Shown piece after piece: positions 1-5,558 of a stretch of DNA of 8,713 nt. The DNA comes from Marmoricola sp. (GTDB lineage: Bacteria; Actinomycetota; Actinomycetes; Propionibacteriales; Nocardioidaceae). The stretch lies in NCBI GenBank assembly GCA_030151765.1, contig JASLCW010000318.1, positions 1 through 8,713 of the forward strand. Direction: 5' to 3'. The notes under the pieces were generated by a model. The model ran no database searches and was not told the DNA's origin. It saw nothing but the letters and a program-made list of their open reading frames with translations. Position 1 is the stretch's first letter, and the number at the start of each line of letters is the position of its first letter. Made by a program: the position numbers and the translations under genes.

Positions 1-726
1 GGGAGCCAGACCGAGCTTCGCGGTGACCGCCTCCTGCGCGGCCTGGAGGATCTCCGGGCGCAGCTTCACATTGCCGGGCTTGTAGACGCCGTGCACGTTG
101 CCGAAGGTCAAGGCCGTCAGATAGCGGCCCTTCTCACCGATGCCGAGCGCCTCGACCGTGGCCAGCGCGTCCTCGGGGGTGGTGTAGAGCTTCTCGTCGA
201 TCGCGCCGACGATGCCGTCCTCCTCGCCTCCGACGACGCCGACCTCGATCTCGAGGACGATCCGCGCGGCGGCCGCCTTGGCGAGCAGTTCCTGCGCGAT
301 CTCCAGGTTCTCGGTCAGCGGTACGGCGGAGCCGTCCCACATGTGCGACTGGAAGAGCGGCTCCTGACCGGCCTTCACCCGCTCCGCGGAGGCGTCGAGC
401 AGCGGGCGGACGAAGCCGTCCAGCTTGTCCTTGGGGCAGTGGTCGGTGTGCAGCGCGATGTTGACGGGGTACTTCTTCGCGACCTCGACGGCGTACGCCG
501 CGAAAGCCAGCGAGCCGGTGACCATGTCCTTGATCGTCGGGCCGGAGAGGTACTCGGCGCCGCCGGTCGAGATCTGGACGATGCCGTCGGAGCCGGCCTC
601 GGCGAAGCCCGCCAGCGCGGCATTCAGCGTCTGCGAGGAGGTCACGTTGATGGCCGGGAAGGCGAAGCCCTTGGACTTCGCCGCGTCCAGCATCTCGGCG
701 TACTTCTCGGGGGTGGCGATCGGCAT
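1..726 (-). CDS. fba: Class II fructose-bisphosphate aldolase, 5' part (C-terminus cut by window edge)
   Basis: Catalyses the reversible cleavage of fructose 1,6-bisphosphate into glyceraldehyde 3-phosphate and dihydroxyacetone phosphate in cytosolic glycolysis and gluconeogenesis. The visible 242 residues start MPIATPEKYAEML and align by eye, without gaps, to the M. tuberculosis enzyme as I remember it (about 344 aa), so about 100 residues lie beyond base 1. ALHTDHCPKD (residues 91-100) holds the catalytic Asp95 and zinc ligand His96. FGNVHGVYKPGN (208-219) holds zinc ligand His212. The third zinc ligand, near residue 252 in the family, and the GGSG phosphate loop are outside the window. The ATG at 726-724 is preceded by GAGGAG (739-734) with 7 nt spacing, which fixes the start. 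It is divergent from the secreted-protein gene at 892. Identification is near certain; only completeness is unknown. Confidence 0.96.
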   Translation of the reverse strand, partial: MPIATPEKYAEMLDAAKSKGFAFPAINVTSSQTLNAALAGFAEAGSDGIVQISTGGAEYLSGPTIKDMVTGSLAFAAYAVEVAKKYPVNIALHTDHCPKDKLDGFVRPLLDASAERVKAGQEPLFQSHMWDGSAVPLTENLEIAQELLAKAAAARIVLEIEVGVVGGEEDGIVGAIDEKLYTTPEDALATVEALGIGEKGRYLTALTFGNVHGVYKPGNVKLRPEILQAAQEAVTAKLGLAP

Positions 727-762
727 GCAGGTACTCCTCGGGAAAGGCTCCGGATCTGCCCC

Positions 763-768
763 ACCCTA
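763..768 (-). promoter_or_regulatory. Possible -10 box for fba
   Basis: TAGGGT on the minus strand fits the actinobacterial TANNNT -10 pattern. It would give a 5' leader of about 30 nt containing the GAGGAG ribosome site. No TTGAC-like -35 hexamer is visible 16-18 nt upstream, so this is a weak call. The rest of the 165-bp gap (727-891) shows no clear promoter for the plus-strand gene and no convincing terminator; a short dyad TCTCG-cgc-CGAGA at 848-860 is of unknown meaning. Confidence 0.3.
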
Positions 769-891
769 GTCGACCCGACGACGACCCCGCCGCCCTCGCC
801 GGGTCTGGCGCGCGAGCCTCGATGGGTCCACACTGCGGGGCACGACGTCTCGCGCCGAGATCGCGGTGCGGACACAGGGGGAAGGTTTGTC

Positions 892-1635
892 ATGCTCCGA
901 TCACTGTCAGCCCGTCTCATCGGACTCGCACTTGTCGCCACCGTTCTCGTCGCCGCACAAGCGATGTCGGGCGCCGAGGCGACGACCGACGGGCCCATGT
1001 ACGGCGCCCCCAAGGCGGGCACCTGCTATTCGGTCAGCGCGAAGGTGGCGCGAACCCGGGAGTCCACCACCGCAACCGCACGCTCGTGCCGGAAGTCCCA
1101 CACCTTGTGGATCTATGCCGTTGGGCGCGTCCCCGCCGATGTCGCGCTCACGCCGATCGCGGACAATCCGGGCCTCAGTGCCGCGATTCGCAAGGTCTGC
1201 GACCCCGCCTTCAACCGAAAGATCGGGAAGCTGAATCGCGCCTGGGGCCTCTCGTCGTACGAGTCCTACACCTTCGTCCCGACGACGACACAGCAGTCGC
1301 ACGGCGCCCATTGGATCAGCTGCGAGGTCGGCCTGGAGGCCGGCAGGAACCGGCTGGCGAGCACCCGCGTGGTCAAGCCGGCTCATCTGAGCCTGCACCC
1401 GAAGGACCTCTTCCACAGCTGTGTCTCGTCGACCTTCTACTGGACCAATTGCGCCGCAAAGCACGCGTATCGAGCAACCTACGTTCAGGCCTTCACCGGC
1501 ACCGTCGACAACCAGACGTCGAAGTCCCTGGCGATCTGCCGCAAGCACATGCGCGGTCACAACTGGCTCTACGCCGCAAAGCCCCTCTCGCGGACGCGCT
1601 GGGTGGCTGTCTGCTCCGCGAAGAACCGTCACTGA
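892..1635 (+). CDS. Secreted cysteine-rich protein, two Septum_form-like repeats
   Basis: A 247-aa protein with a signal peptide: MLRSLSAR, a hydrophobic stretch (about 9-25) and an A-E-A site near residue 30, so the mature chain is probably exported. It has eight cysteines: 45, 66, 103, 144 and 177, 187, 216, 241. The pattern reads as two units of four. The first has GTCY, then SCRKSHTLWIYAVG, KVC, ISCEVG. The second has HSCVSS, then NCAAKHAYRATYVQAFTG, AICRKH, WVAVCSA. The Cys-x-x-x-His followed by a short beta-rich stretch ending in Gly resembles the actinobacterial Septum_form domain. This is recognition by eye; despite the family name, a role in septation is not shown. GGAAGG (880-885) lies 6 nt before the ATG and decides the start. 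It is followed by a strong inverted repeat and is convergent with the methyltransferase gene. Eight cysteines suggest up to four disulfides in the mature protein (inference). Confidence 0.8.
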   Translation: MLRSLSARLIGLALVATVLVAAQAMSGAEATTDGPMYGAPKAGTCYSVSAKVARTRESTTATARSCRKSHTLWIYAVGRVPADVALTPIADNPGLSAAIRKVCDPAFNRKIGKLNRAWGLSSYESYTFVPTTTQQSHGAHWISCEVGLEAGRNRLASTRVVKPAHLSLHPKDLFHSCVSSTFYWTNCAAKHAYRATYVQAFTGTVDNQTSKSLAICRKHMRGHNWLYAAKPLSRTRWVAVCSAKNRH

Positions 1636-1642
1636 CCACCTG

Positions 1643-1688
1643 TTTTGCCTACCGATCACACCGAACTCCGTGTGATCGGTAGGCAAAA
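1643..1688. repeat. Perfect 19-bp inverted repeat (possible bidirectional terminator)
   Basis: The arm TTTTGCCTACCGATCACAC (1643-1661) is the exact reverse complement of 1670-1688, with the 8-nt loop CGAACTCC (1662-1669). It begins 7 nt after the stop codon of the upstream plus-strand gene and lies between convergent genes, so termination is the obvious role. Its T-rich left and A-rich right ends are the reverse of a classic terminator, so there is no U-tract after the stem on either strand. It would be a U-less stem-type terminator or a repeated extragenic palindrome. Its right end is also the U-tract of the adjacent minus-strand terminator. Confidence 0.75.
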
Positions 1689-1714
1689 AACAACGGGCGT
1701 TGTGTTTTGCCCGT
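1685..1714 (-). terminator. Intrinsic terminator of the TrmH-family gene
   Basis: Read on the minus strand, ACGGGC (1714-1709) pairs with GCCCGT (1698-1693) across a 10-nt A-rich loop, and is followed directly by TG and six T (1690-1685). This is a textbook Rho-independent terminator. The first base of the stem is the last base of the gene's TGA stop. An alternative, longer but weaker pairing (1682-1694 with 1699-1711, one mismatch) competes with it and with the 19-bp inverted repeat. Confidence 0.7.
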
Positions 1715-2379
1715 CACCCCCGCCACGCCGCGTCGCTGCCGAGATCGGCGTACCTGCGGATCCAGGTGTGCATCGCGATAGCTCCCGCGGCGGAGGCATT
1801 GATCGAGCGCGTCGAACCGAACTGCGCAATCGAGAAGGTCCCGTCGCAGGCGGCGCGGGCGGCTTCGGAGAGTCCGGGGCCTTCCTGCCCGAAGAGGAAG
1901 CAGACCTTGCGGGGCAGCTCCATGGTCTCCAGGTGTTCGGAGCCGGGGAGATTGTCGATGCCCAGCAGCCGCACCTCACGCTCACGCAGGTAGCCGGCCA
2001 GGTCGTCGGCGGTCGCATGGTGGCGGAGGTGCTGATAGCGGTCGGTCACCATCGCGCCGCGGCGGTTCCAGCGACGATTGCCGACGATGTGCACCTCGGC
2101 CGCCAGGAAGGCATTGGCGGTCCGCACGATCGTGCCGATGTTGAAGTCGTGCTGCCAGTTCTCGATCGCGACATGGAAGTCGTGTCGCCGGGTGTCGAGG
2201 TCGGCGATGATCGCCTCCATCGTCCAGTAGCGATAGCGGTCGACGACATTGCGGCGGTCCCCCTCGGCGAGGAGCGCCGCGTCGTACTGCGCACCCTCCG
2301 GCCAGGCGCCTTCCCACGGCCCCACGCCGACCTCCGCGGGCCCGTAGGGCATCGGATCGTACGGCGCTCTCTCGTCCAC
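1714..2379 (-). CDS. TrmH/SpoU-family RNA 2'-O-methyltransferase
   Basis: A 221-aa SPOUT-class enzyme expected to transfer a methyl group from S-adenosylmethionine to a ribose 2'-OH in tRNA or rRNA. All three SpoU motifs are present: motif 1 ENWQHDFNIGTIVRTANAF (73-91, with Asn80 and Arg86), motif 2 FLFGQEGPGLS (161-171) and motif 3 IAQFGSTRSINASAAGAIAMH (184-204, with Asn194), which form the trefoil-knot cofactor site. The substrate RNA cannot be told from the sequence. The first 60 residues, rich in acidic and aromatic positions, are an extension with no motif I recognise. The GTG at 2379-2377 is the first start after an in-frame TGA, and a TAGAGT -10 box just upstream supports it; the ATG at 2352 (codon 10) is the alternative. 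It is divergent from the DedA gene, with an intrinsic terminator right at its stop. M. tuberculosis Rv0380c is, from memory, a homologue in a similar neighbourhood. Confidence 0.88.
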   Translation of the reverse strand: MDERAPYDPMPYGPAEVGVGPWEGAWPEGAQYDAALLAEGDRRNVVDRYRYWTMEAIIADLDTRRHDFHVAIENWQHDFNIGTIVRTANAFLAAEVHIVGNRRWNRRGAMVTDRYQHLRHHATADDLAGYLREREVRLLGIDNLPGSEHLETMELPRKVCFLFGQEGPGLSEAARAACDGTFSIAQFGSTRSINASAAGAIAMHTWIRRYADLGSDAAWRG

Positions 2380-2387
2380 GACCGAGA

Positions 2388-2393
2388 ACTCTA
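2388..2393 (-). promoter_or_regulatory. -10 box for the TrmH-family gene
   Basis: TAGAGT on the minus strand lies 8 nt before the GTG at 2379. Transcription would start at or within about 2 nt of the start codon, giving a leaderless or nearly leaderless mRNA. That agrees with the absence of a ribosome binding site. No good -35 hexamer is seen. Confidence 0.45.
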
Positions 2394-2438
2394 GGTGCTC
2401 GCACGGGACCGTTCATCCTCCCGTCACAGGCGGCTGGA

Positions 2439-2444
2439 TAGGGT
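2439..2444 (+). promoter_or_regulatory. -10 box for the DedA gene, leaderless position
   Basis: TAGGGT ends exactly 6 nt before the GTG start at 2451, which places the transcription start on the G of GTG. The GGG inside the same hexamer could alternatively serve as a weak ribosome site if transcription started further upstream. The two divergent -10 boxes in this 71-bp gap are 45 bp apart. Confidence 0.45.
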
Positions 2445-2450
2445 CACCTA

Positions 2451-3143
2451 GTGATCGCCCCGCACCTGCAGCTCTTCGGGATCAGCTGGATGGACCCGAC
2501 CTGGCTGTTCGACCACTACCACACCCAGTTCTTCTGGCTGTGTCTCATCATCGTCTTCGTCGAGTGCGGACTCTTCTTCCCGATCCTCCCCGGCGACACC
2601 CTGCTCGTCTCCGTCGGCATCTTCATCGCCGCACCGGTGACCGCGAAATCGCCGCATCTCGACATCAACATCGGGGTCGCGATCGCGGCCTTCGTCGCCG
2701 CGGCCATGCTCGGCAACATCGTCGGCTACGAGATAGGCCGACTACTCGGTCCGCCCCTCGCCCATCGCGAGGGGCGGATCCTCAAGAAGAAGTACTTCGA
2801 CGAGACCAGCGAGTTCTTCGAGAAGCACGGCACCTCGGCGCTCGTGATCGGACGGTTCGTGCCCTTCGTGCGCACCTACGTCACGGTCGTCGCCGGCATC
2901 GCCCGGATGGAGCGCCGCCGCTTCTACCTCTGGAGCGCCGTCGGTGCCGTGATCTGGGTGCTCGCCATCACCCTGCTCGGCTACTTCCTCGGCGCGACCT
3001 TCCCTTGGCTGGCCGCCAAGATCGACCTGGTCATCCTGCTGCTGCTGGTGCTCTCGGTCATCCCGGTCGCGTGGGAGTGGCGACGCCGCCGGCGTCGTAC
3101 CAGCAGGTCGGCGACGCCGGACGCGGACGCCGTCAGCCGCTGA
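2451..3143 (+). CDS. DedA family (SNARE-associated/VTT domain) membrane protein
   Basis: A 230-aa polytopic inner-membrane protein. DedA proteins are membrane transporters, several of them shown to be flippases that recycle undecaprenyl phosphate or phospholipids; the substrate here is inferred only from the family. Visible hallmarks are the acidic Glu39 followed by LFFPILPGDTLL (41-52), GNIVGYEIGRLLG (88-100), EKHGTSALVIGRFVPFVRTYVTVVAG (124-149) with the conserved Gly-Arg-Phe-x-Pro-x-x-Arg core, and GAVIWVLAITLLGYFLG (165-181). A last hydrophobic helix (190-207) is followed by six consecutive arginines (211-216), a strong cytoplasmic anchor. The GTG start is supported by the -10 box placement. 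The final 11 bases overlap the end of the convergent pyrE. From memory, a DedA gene (Rv0364) also adjoins fba in M. tuberculosis. Confidence 0.93.
   Translation: MIAPHLQLFGISWMDPTWLFDHYHTQFFWLCLIIVFVECGLFFPILPGDTLLVSVGIFIAAPVTAKSPHLDINIGVAIAAFVAAAMLGNIVGYEIGRLLGPPLAHREGRILKKKYFDETSEFFEKHGTSALVIGRFVPFVRTYVTVVAGIARMERRRFYLWSAVGAVIWVLAITLLGYFLGATFPWLAAKIDLVILLLLVLSVIPVAWEWRRRRRRTSRSATPDADAVSR
3081..3097. repeat. GC-rich palindrome in the 3' end of the DedA gene
   Basis: CGACGCCG and CGGCGTCG flank a single C. The element sits within the codons for the arginine-rich tail, 44 bp before the DedA stop. Because the DedA and pyrE coding regions overlap at their ends, any terminator must lie inside coding sequence, and this is the best structured candidate for slowing polymerase from either side. 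No U-tract follows, and the palindrome may simply reflect Arg/Ala codons. Confidence 0.3.
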
Positions 3144-3654
3144 CCGCGTCCAGCTGTGCCTTGGTGAGAACCGGGCGGACGTCGAGTTCGACATCGGCGA
3201 GCGGGTTCTCCCCCTCGGGACTGCGGTCGATCGCGCACACCACCGTCGTGATGATCGCGCCGGACTCACGCAGCACCTTCGTCGCATCGCGTACGGCGCC
3301 ACCGGTGGTGATGACGTCCTCGATCAGCGTGATCCGCCGGCCGGCAACATCGGGGCCCTCGGCCAGCTTGCAGGTGCCGTACTCCTTGGCCTTCTTGCGG
3401 ACGAAGAGCGCTGGGAGGCCGGTCTTGGCGCTCACCATCGTCGCGATCGGTACGCCGCCCAGCTCGAGCCCGCCGAGCAGCTCGGTGTCCGCGGGGAGCA
3501 GGTCCACCATCTGTGCCGCCACCCGCTCGAGCAGGGCCGGCTGCGACTCGAAGAGGTACTTGTCGAAGTACTCGCTGGCGATCTGACCCGAGCGGAGGGT
3601 GAACTCCCCCGTCAGGCGGCAGCAGGAGTCGATGTCGCGGGCAAGGGAATCCAT
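3133..3654 (-). CDS. pyrE: Orotate phosphoribosyltransferase
   Basis: Makes orotidine 5'-monophosphate from orotate and phosphoribosyl pyrophosphate, the fifth step of UMP synthesis, in the cytosol. The protein is 173 aa, shorter than the E. coli enzyme (about 213) but close to the mycobacterial form. It shows the N-terminal hood sequence FTLRSGQIASEYFDKYLFESQP (18-39), the flexible catalytic loop FVRKKAKEYG (84-93) and the PRPP-binding signature ITLIEDVITTGGA (108-120). The ATG at 3654 has no ribosome binding site but a TAAATT -10 box exactly 6 nt upstream, so a leaderless mRNA is likely. It lies downstream of the sortase gene on the same strand, but the hairpin between them and its own promoter argue for separate transcription. 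Its last 11 bases overlap the DedA gene tail to tail. Confidence 0.95.
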   Translation of the reverse strand: MDSLARDIDSCCRLTGEFTLRSGQIASEYFDKYLFESQPALLERVAAQMVDLLPADTELLGGLELGGVPIATMVSAKTGLPALFVRKKAKEYGTCKLAEGPDVAGRRITLIEDVITTGGAVRDATKVLRESGAIITTVVCAIDRSPEGENPLADVELDVRPVLTKAQLDAVSG

Positions 3655-3660
3655 AGCCGC

Positions 3661-3666
3661 AATTTA
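3661..3666 (-). promoter_or_regulatory. -10 box for pyrE, leaderless position
   Basis: TAAATT on the minus strand, then GCGGCT, then ATG. The 6-nt spacing puts the transcription start on the A of the start codon. This is the best -10 match in the window by base composition. The -35 region is not recognisable and is occupied by a hairpin (3671-3716). Confidence 0.6.
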
Positions 3667-3670
3667 GTCG

Positions 3671-3716
3671 GTCGAGTGCTCCACGACGCGCTCGGGCGCG
3701 TCCTCAGGCACTCGAC
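3671..3716 (-). terminator. Two-tier hairpin between the sortase gene and pyrE
   Basis: The inner stem GACGCGC (3685-3691) / GCGCGTC (3696-3702) has a TCGG loop. The outer stem GTCGAGTGC (3671-3679) / GCACTCGAC (3708-3716) is perfect over 9 bp, and a 5x5 internal loop separates the two. It starts directly after the sortase stop codon, so it is most simply the sortase terminator, although no U-tract follows. It also fills the -17 to -62 region of the pyrE promoter, so an operator role is possible. Confidence 0.6.
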
Positions 3717-4385
3717 TCAGCCGAGGTTGTTGGGATACGACCCGACAAGATGTCCGAAGGCGATCATCCGGTTGTCGGTGTGGAAGATCTCCGAGCACGT
3801 GGTCAGCGTGATCAGCCTGTGGAACTTCCGGGGCGGCTGGACGCCGCCCGGGGTCGGATTCGTGGGATCCGGGGTGGTCACCCACGTCGCGGTGAAAGGC
3901 ACGATCAGGTCGTTGGGATCGGTGTCGAGCACATACTCGTACGTCGTGCCGTGCGTGATCACGATGATCTTGTCGCCCGGCCGCAGATCGGGCATGTCGT
4001 GCAGAGGTTGCCCATGGGTCACCCGGTGACCGGCGAGCGCGTAATTGCCCACCTGGCCGGGATCGGCGGTCCCCGTGAAATGACCGAGCCCCCGGGCCAG
4101 CACATCGGTGCCGACACCGGCGTACACGGGTACGACGTACCCCTTGCCGAAGCGGGGGATCTTCACCAGCGCCTCGGCGTCGGTCAGCCTGGAGCCCTTC
4201 TCGAAGAGCTGCACGTTGTGGCGCATGTCGCGGCGCGCCACGATGTTTGTGCCGAAGAACTCCCAGAGCAGCCAGCCGACGATGGCGAGGCCGGCGAGAA
4301 GCATGCCGAGACCGATCCAGAAGCCCACGCCGCGACGCCGCCGCCCGGGCGTAGGAGTCTCGGGAGTGGTGAGGACCTCGGTCAT
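3717..4385 (-). CDS. Class E sortase (LPXTG/LAXTG-type transpeptidase)
   Basis: A 222-aa membrane-anchored cysteine transpeptidase that joins surface proteins or pilins to the cell envelope. It has a short cytoplasmic N-terminus ending in RRRR (15-18), one transmembrane helix (about 20-44) and then the sortase barrel. The catalytic triad is visible: His120 in NYALAGHRVTHG, Cys197 in LITLTTCSEIF and Arg206 in HTDNRMIAFGH. The TLTTC context and YALAGHR suggest class E, common in high-GC actinobacteria and usually acting on LAXTG-like signals. No substrate with a sorting signal lies in the window, so it is an orphan here, probably a housekeeping sortase. The chosen ATG at 4385 has no ribosome binding site; CACACT ends 6 nt upstream, fitting a leaderless start. 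The ATG at 4406 (7 codons earlier) is an alternative, leaving only 6 bp to dapC. Confidence 0.9.
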   Translation of the reverse strand: MTEVLTTPETPTPGRRRRGVGFWIGLGMLLAGLAIVGWLLWEFFGTNIVARRDMRHNVQLFEKGSRLTDAEALVKIPRFGKGYVVPVYAGVGTDVLARGLGHFTGTADPGQVGNYALAGHRVTHGQPLHDMPDLRPGDKIIVITHGTTYEYVLDTDPNDLIVPFTATWVTTPDPTNPTPGGVQPPRKFHRLITLTTCSEIFHTDNRMIAFGHLVGSYPNNLG

Positions 4386-4412
4386 GGGACCAGTGTGCGG
4401 CACCATGATGGG
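4386..4412. promoter_or_regulatory. 27-bp divergent promoter gap between the sortase gene and dapC
   Basis: Two genes face away from each other with 27 bp between start codons and no ribosome binding site on either side. Each start has a CANNNT hexamer ending exactly 6 nt upstream: CACACT (4397-4392, minus) before the sortase ATG and CACCAT (4401-4406, plus) before the dapC GTG. If these are -10 elements, the two polymerases would overlap and exclude each other, and both -35 regions would lie in the neighbour's coding sequence. CANNNT is a poorer match than TANNNT, so this is tentative. Confidence 0.35.
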
Positions 4413-5558
4413 GTGAGAGAGAGATCCCGTCGTCTGGACGGCGTGACCAGCACGATCTTCGCCGAGATGTCCGCGCTCGCGCTCCGGACCGGGTCGGTCA
4501 ATCTCGGGCAGGGATTCCCGGACACCGACGGGCCTTCGGGCGTCATCGAGGCGGCGGCCGAGGCGATGCGGGCGGGACGCAACCAGTACCCGCCCGGGCA
4601 CGGCGACCCCGGCCTCGTCGATGCGATCCGACGGCATCAGGAGCGTTGCTACGGCATCGCTCTCAACCCGAGCGAGGTGGTGATCACGACCGGCGCCACC
4701 GAGGCGCTCGCCGGTGCGATCCTCGGCCTGGTCGACCCGGGAGACGAGGTCGTCGTCCTGGAACCCTTCTACGACAGCTACCCGGCGGTCATCCAGTTCG
4801 CCGGCGGCGTACGACGCGGGGTCACGCTGCGTGCGCCGGACTTCCGCGTCGACCTGGCCGAACTCGAAGCCGCCGTCACCCCGGCGACCAAGCTGATGCT
4901 GATCAACTCACCACACAATCCGACCGGCATGGTGCTCACCGACGCCGAGCGGGAGGGCATCGCCCGTATCGCCGTCGAACACGACCTCGTGGTGATCTGC
5001 GACGAGGTCTACGAGCACCTGACCTACGACGTACCGCACGTCCCGCTGGCCACCCTCCCGGGGATGTTCGAGCGCACGCTGACGATCTCCAGCGCGGGCA
5101 AGTCCTTCTCCTTCACCGGCTGGAAGATCGGCTGGGCGAGCGGTCCCGCCGAGCTCGTCGCTGCCGTCGAGGGCGCCAAGAACTGGCTGACCTTCGCCAC
5201 CGGCGCGCCCTTCCAGCCGGCGATCGCGACAGCGCTCGACGAGCACGGCGACTTTCCCACGAAGCTGGCGGACGAGCTGCGCGGGAAGCGCGACCGCCTG
5301 TGCGCCGCGCTGGCCGAGCTCGACCTCACCGTCTATCGGCCCGACGGGACCTACTTCGTGCTCACCGACGTCCGCAGCCACGGCGATGCCGACGGGCATG
5401 CCTTCTGCCGGCGGCTGGCCGAGGAGGCCGGCGTCGTCGCCATCCCGGCGCAGGTCTTCTACGACGACCTCGGCGAGGGCGGACACCTGGTCCGGTGGGC
5501 CTTCTGCAAGCAGGACGCCGTCCTCGACGAGGCGATCCGGCGGTTGGGCAGCCTCTAG
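4413..5558 (+). CDS. dapC: N-succinyldiaminopimelate aminotransferase (class I/II PLP aminotransferase)
   Basis: A 381-aa fold-type I aminotransferase, probably converting N-succinyl-2-amino-6-ketopimelate to N-succinyl-LL-diaminopimelate with glutamate as amino donor, for lysine and peptidoglycan. TIFAEMSALALRTGSVNLGQGFPD at the N-terminus and EPFYDSYPAVIQFAG further in match M. tuberculosis DapC (Rv0858c) closely, as I recall it. PLP-site residues are visible: Asn169 in NSPHNPTG, Asp197 and Tyr200 in CDEVYEHL, Schiff-base Lys230 in SSAGKSFSFTGWKIGW, and the carboxylate-binding Arg361 in HLVRWAFCK. The GTG at 4413 gives an N-terminus two residues longer than the mycobacterial one; the GTG at 4443 is the alternative. 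Its TAG stop shares a CTAG with the convergent hydrolase gene. Related enzymes with kynurenine or methionine specificity look similar, so the class is certain and the exact substrate only probable. Confidence 0.88.
   Translation: MRERSRRLDGVTSTIFAEMSALALRTGSVNLGQGFPDTDGPSGVIEAAAEAMRAGRNQYPPGHGDPGLVDAIRRHQERCYGIALNPSEVVITTGATEALAGAILGLVDPGDEVVVLEPFYDSYPAVIQFAGGVRRGVTLRAPDFRVDLAELEAAVTPATKLMLINSPHNPTGMVLTDAEREGIARIAVEHDLVVICDEVYEHLTYDVPHVPLATLPGMFERTLTISSAGKSFSFTGWKIGWASGPAELVAAVEGAKNWLTFATGAPFQPAIATALDEHGDFPTKLADELRGKRDRLCAALAELDLTVYRPDGTYFVLTDVRSHGDADGHAFCRRLAEEAGVVAIPAQVFYDDLGEGGHLVRWAFCKQDAVLDEAIRRLGSL

Noticed and set aside
848..860. TCTCG-cgc-CGAGA dyad upstream of the secreted-protein gene
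   Set aside because: Five-base arms of GC-rich sequence are expected by chance, and no promoter element lies at a fitting distance.
91..891. Long open plus-strand frame running antisense to fba into the secreted-protein gene
   Set aside because: It mirrors the third-position GC bias of fba, has low-complexity composition and no ribosome site. The real plus-strand start is the ATG at 892 with GGAAGG upstream and a signal peptide.
1643..1714. Riboswitch or attenuator reading of the alternating hairpins
   Set aside because: They lie downstream of both genes, between convergent stops, with no gene to control in cis; termination or an extragenic repeat fits better.
1982..2416. Minus-strand frame beginning ATGAACGGTC with GGGAGG directly before it
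   Set aside because: The spacing of the purine stretch is zero and the product is arginine-rich filler; the overlapping TrmH frame carries all SpoU motifs.
3750..4412. In-frame upstream extension of dapC across the sortase gene
   Set aside because: It is antisense to a sortase with an intact catalytic triad, and the family N-terminus begins at about the GTG at 4413.
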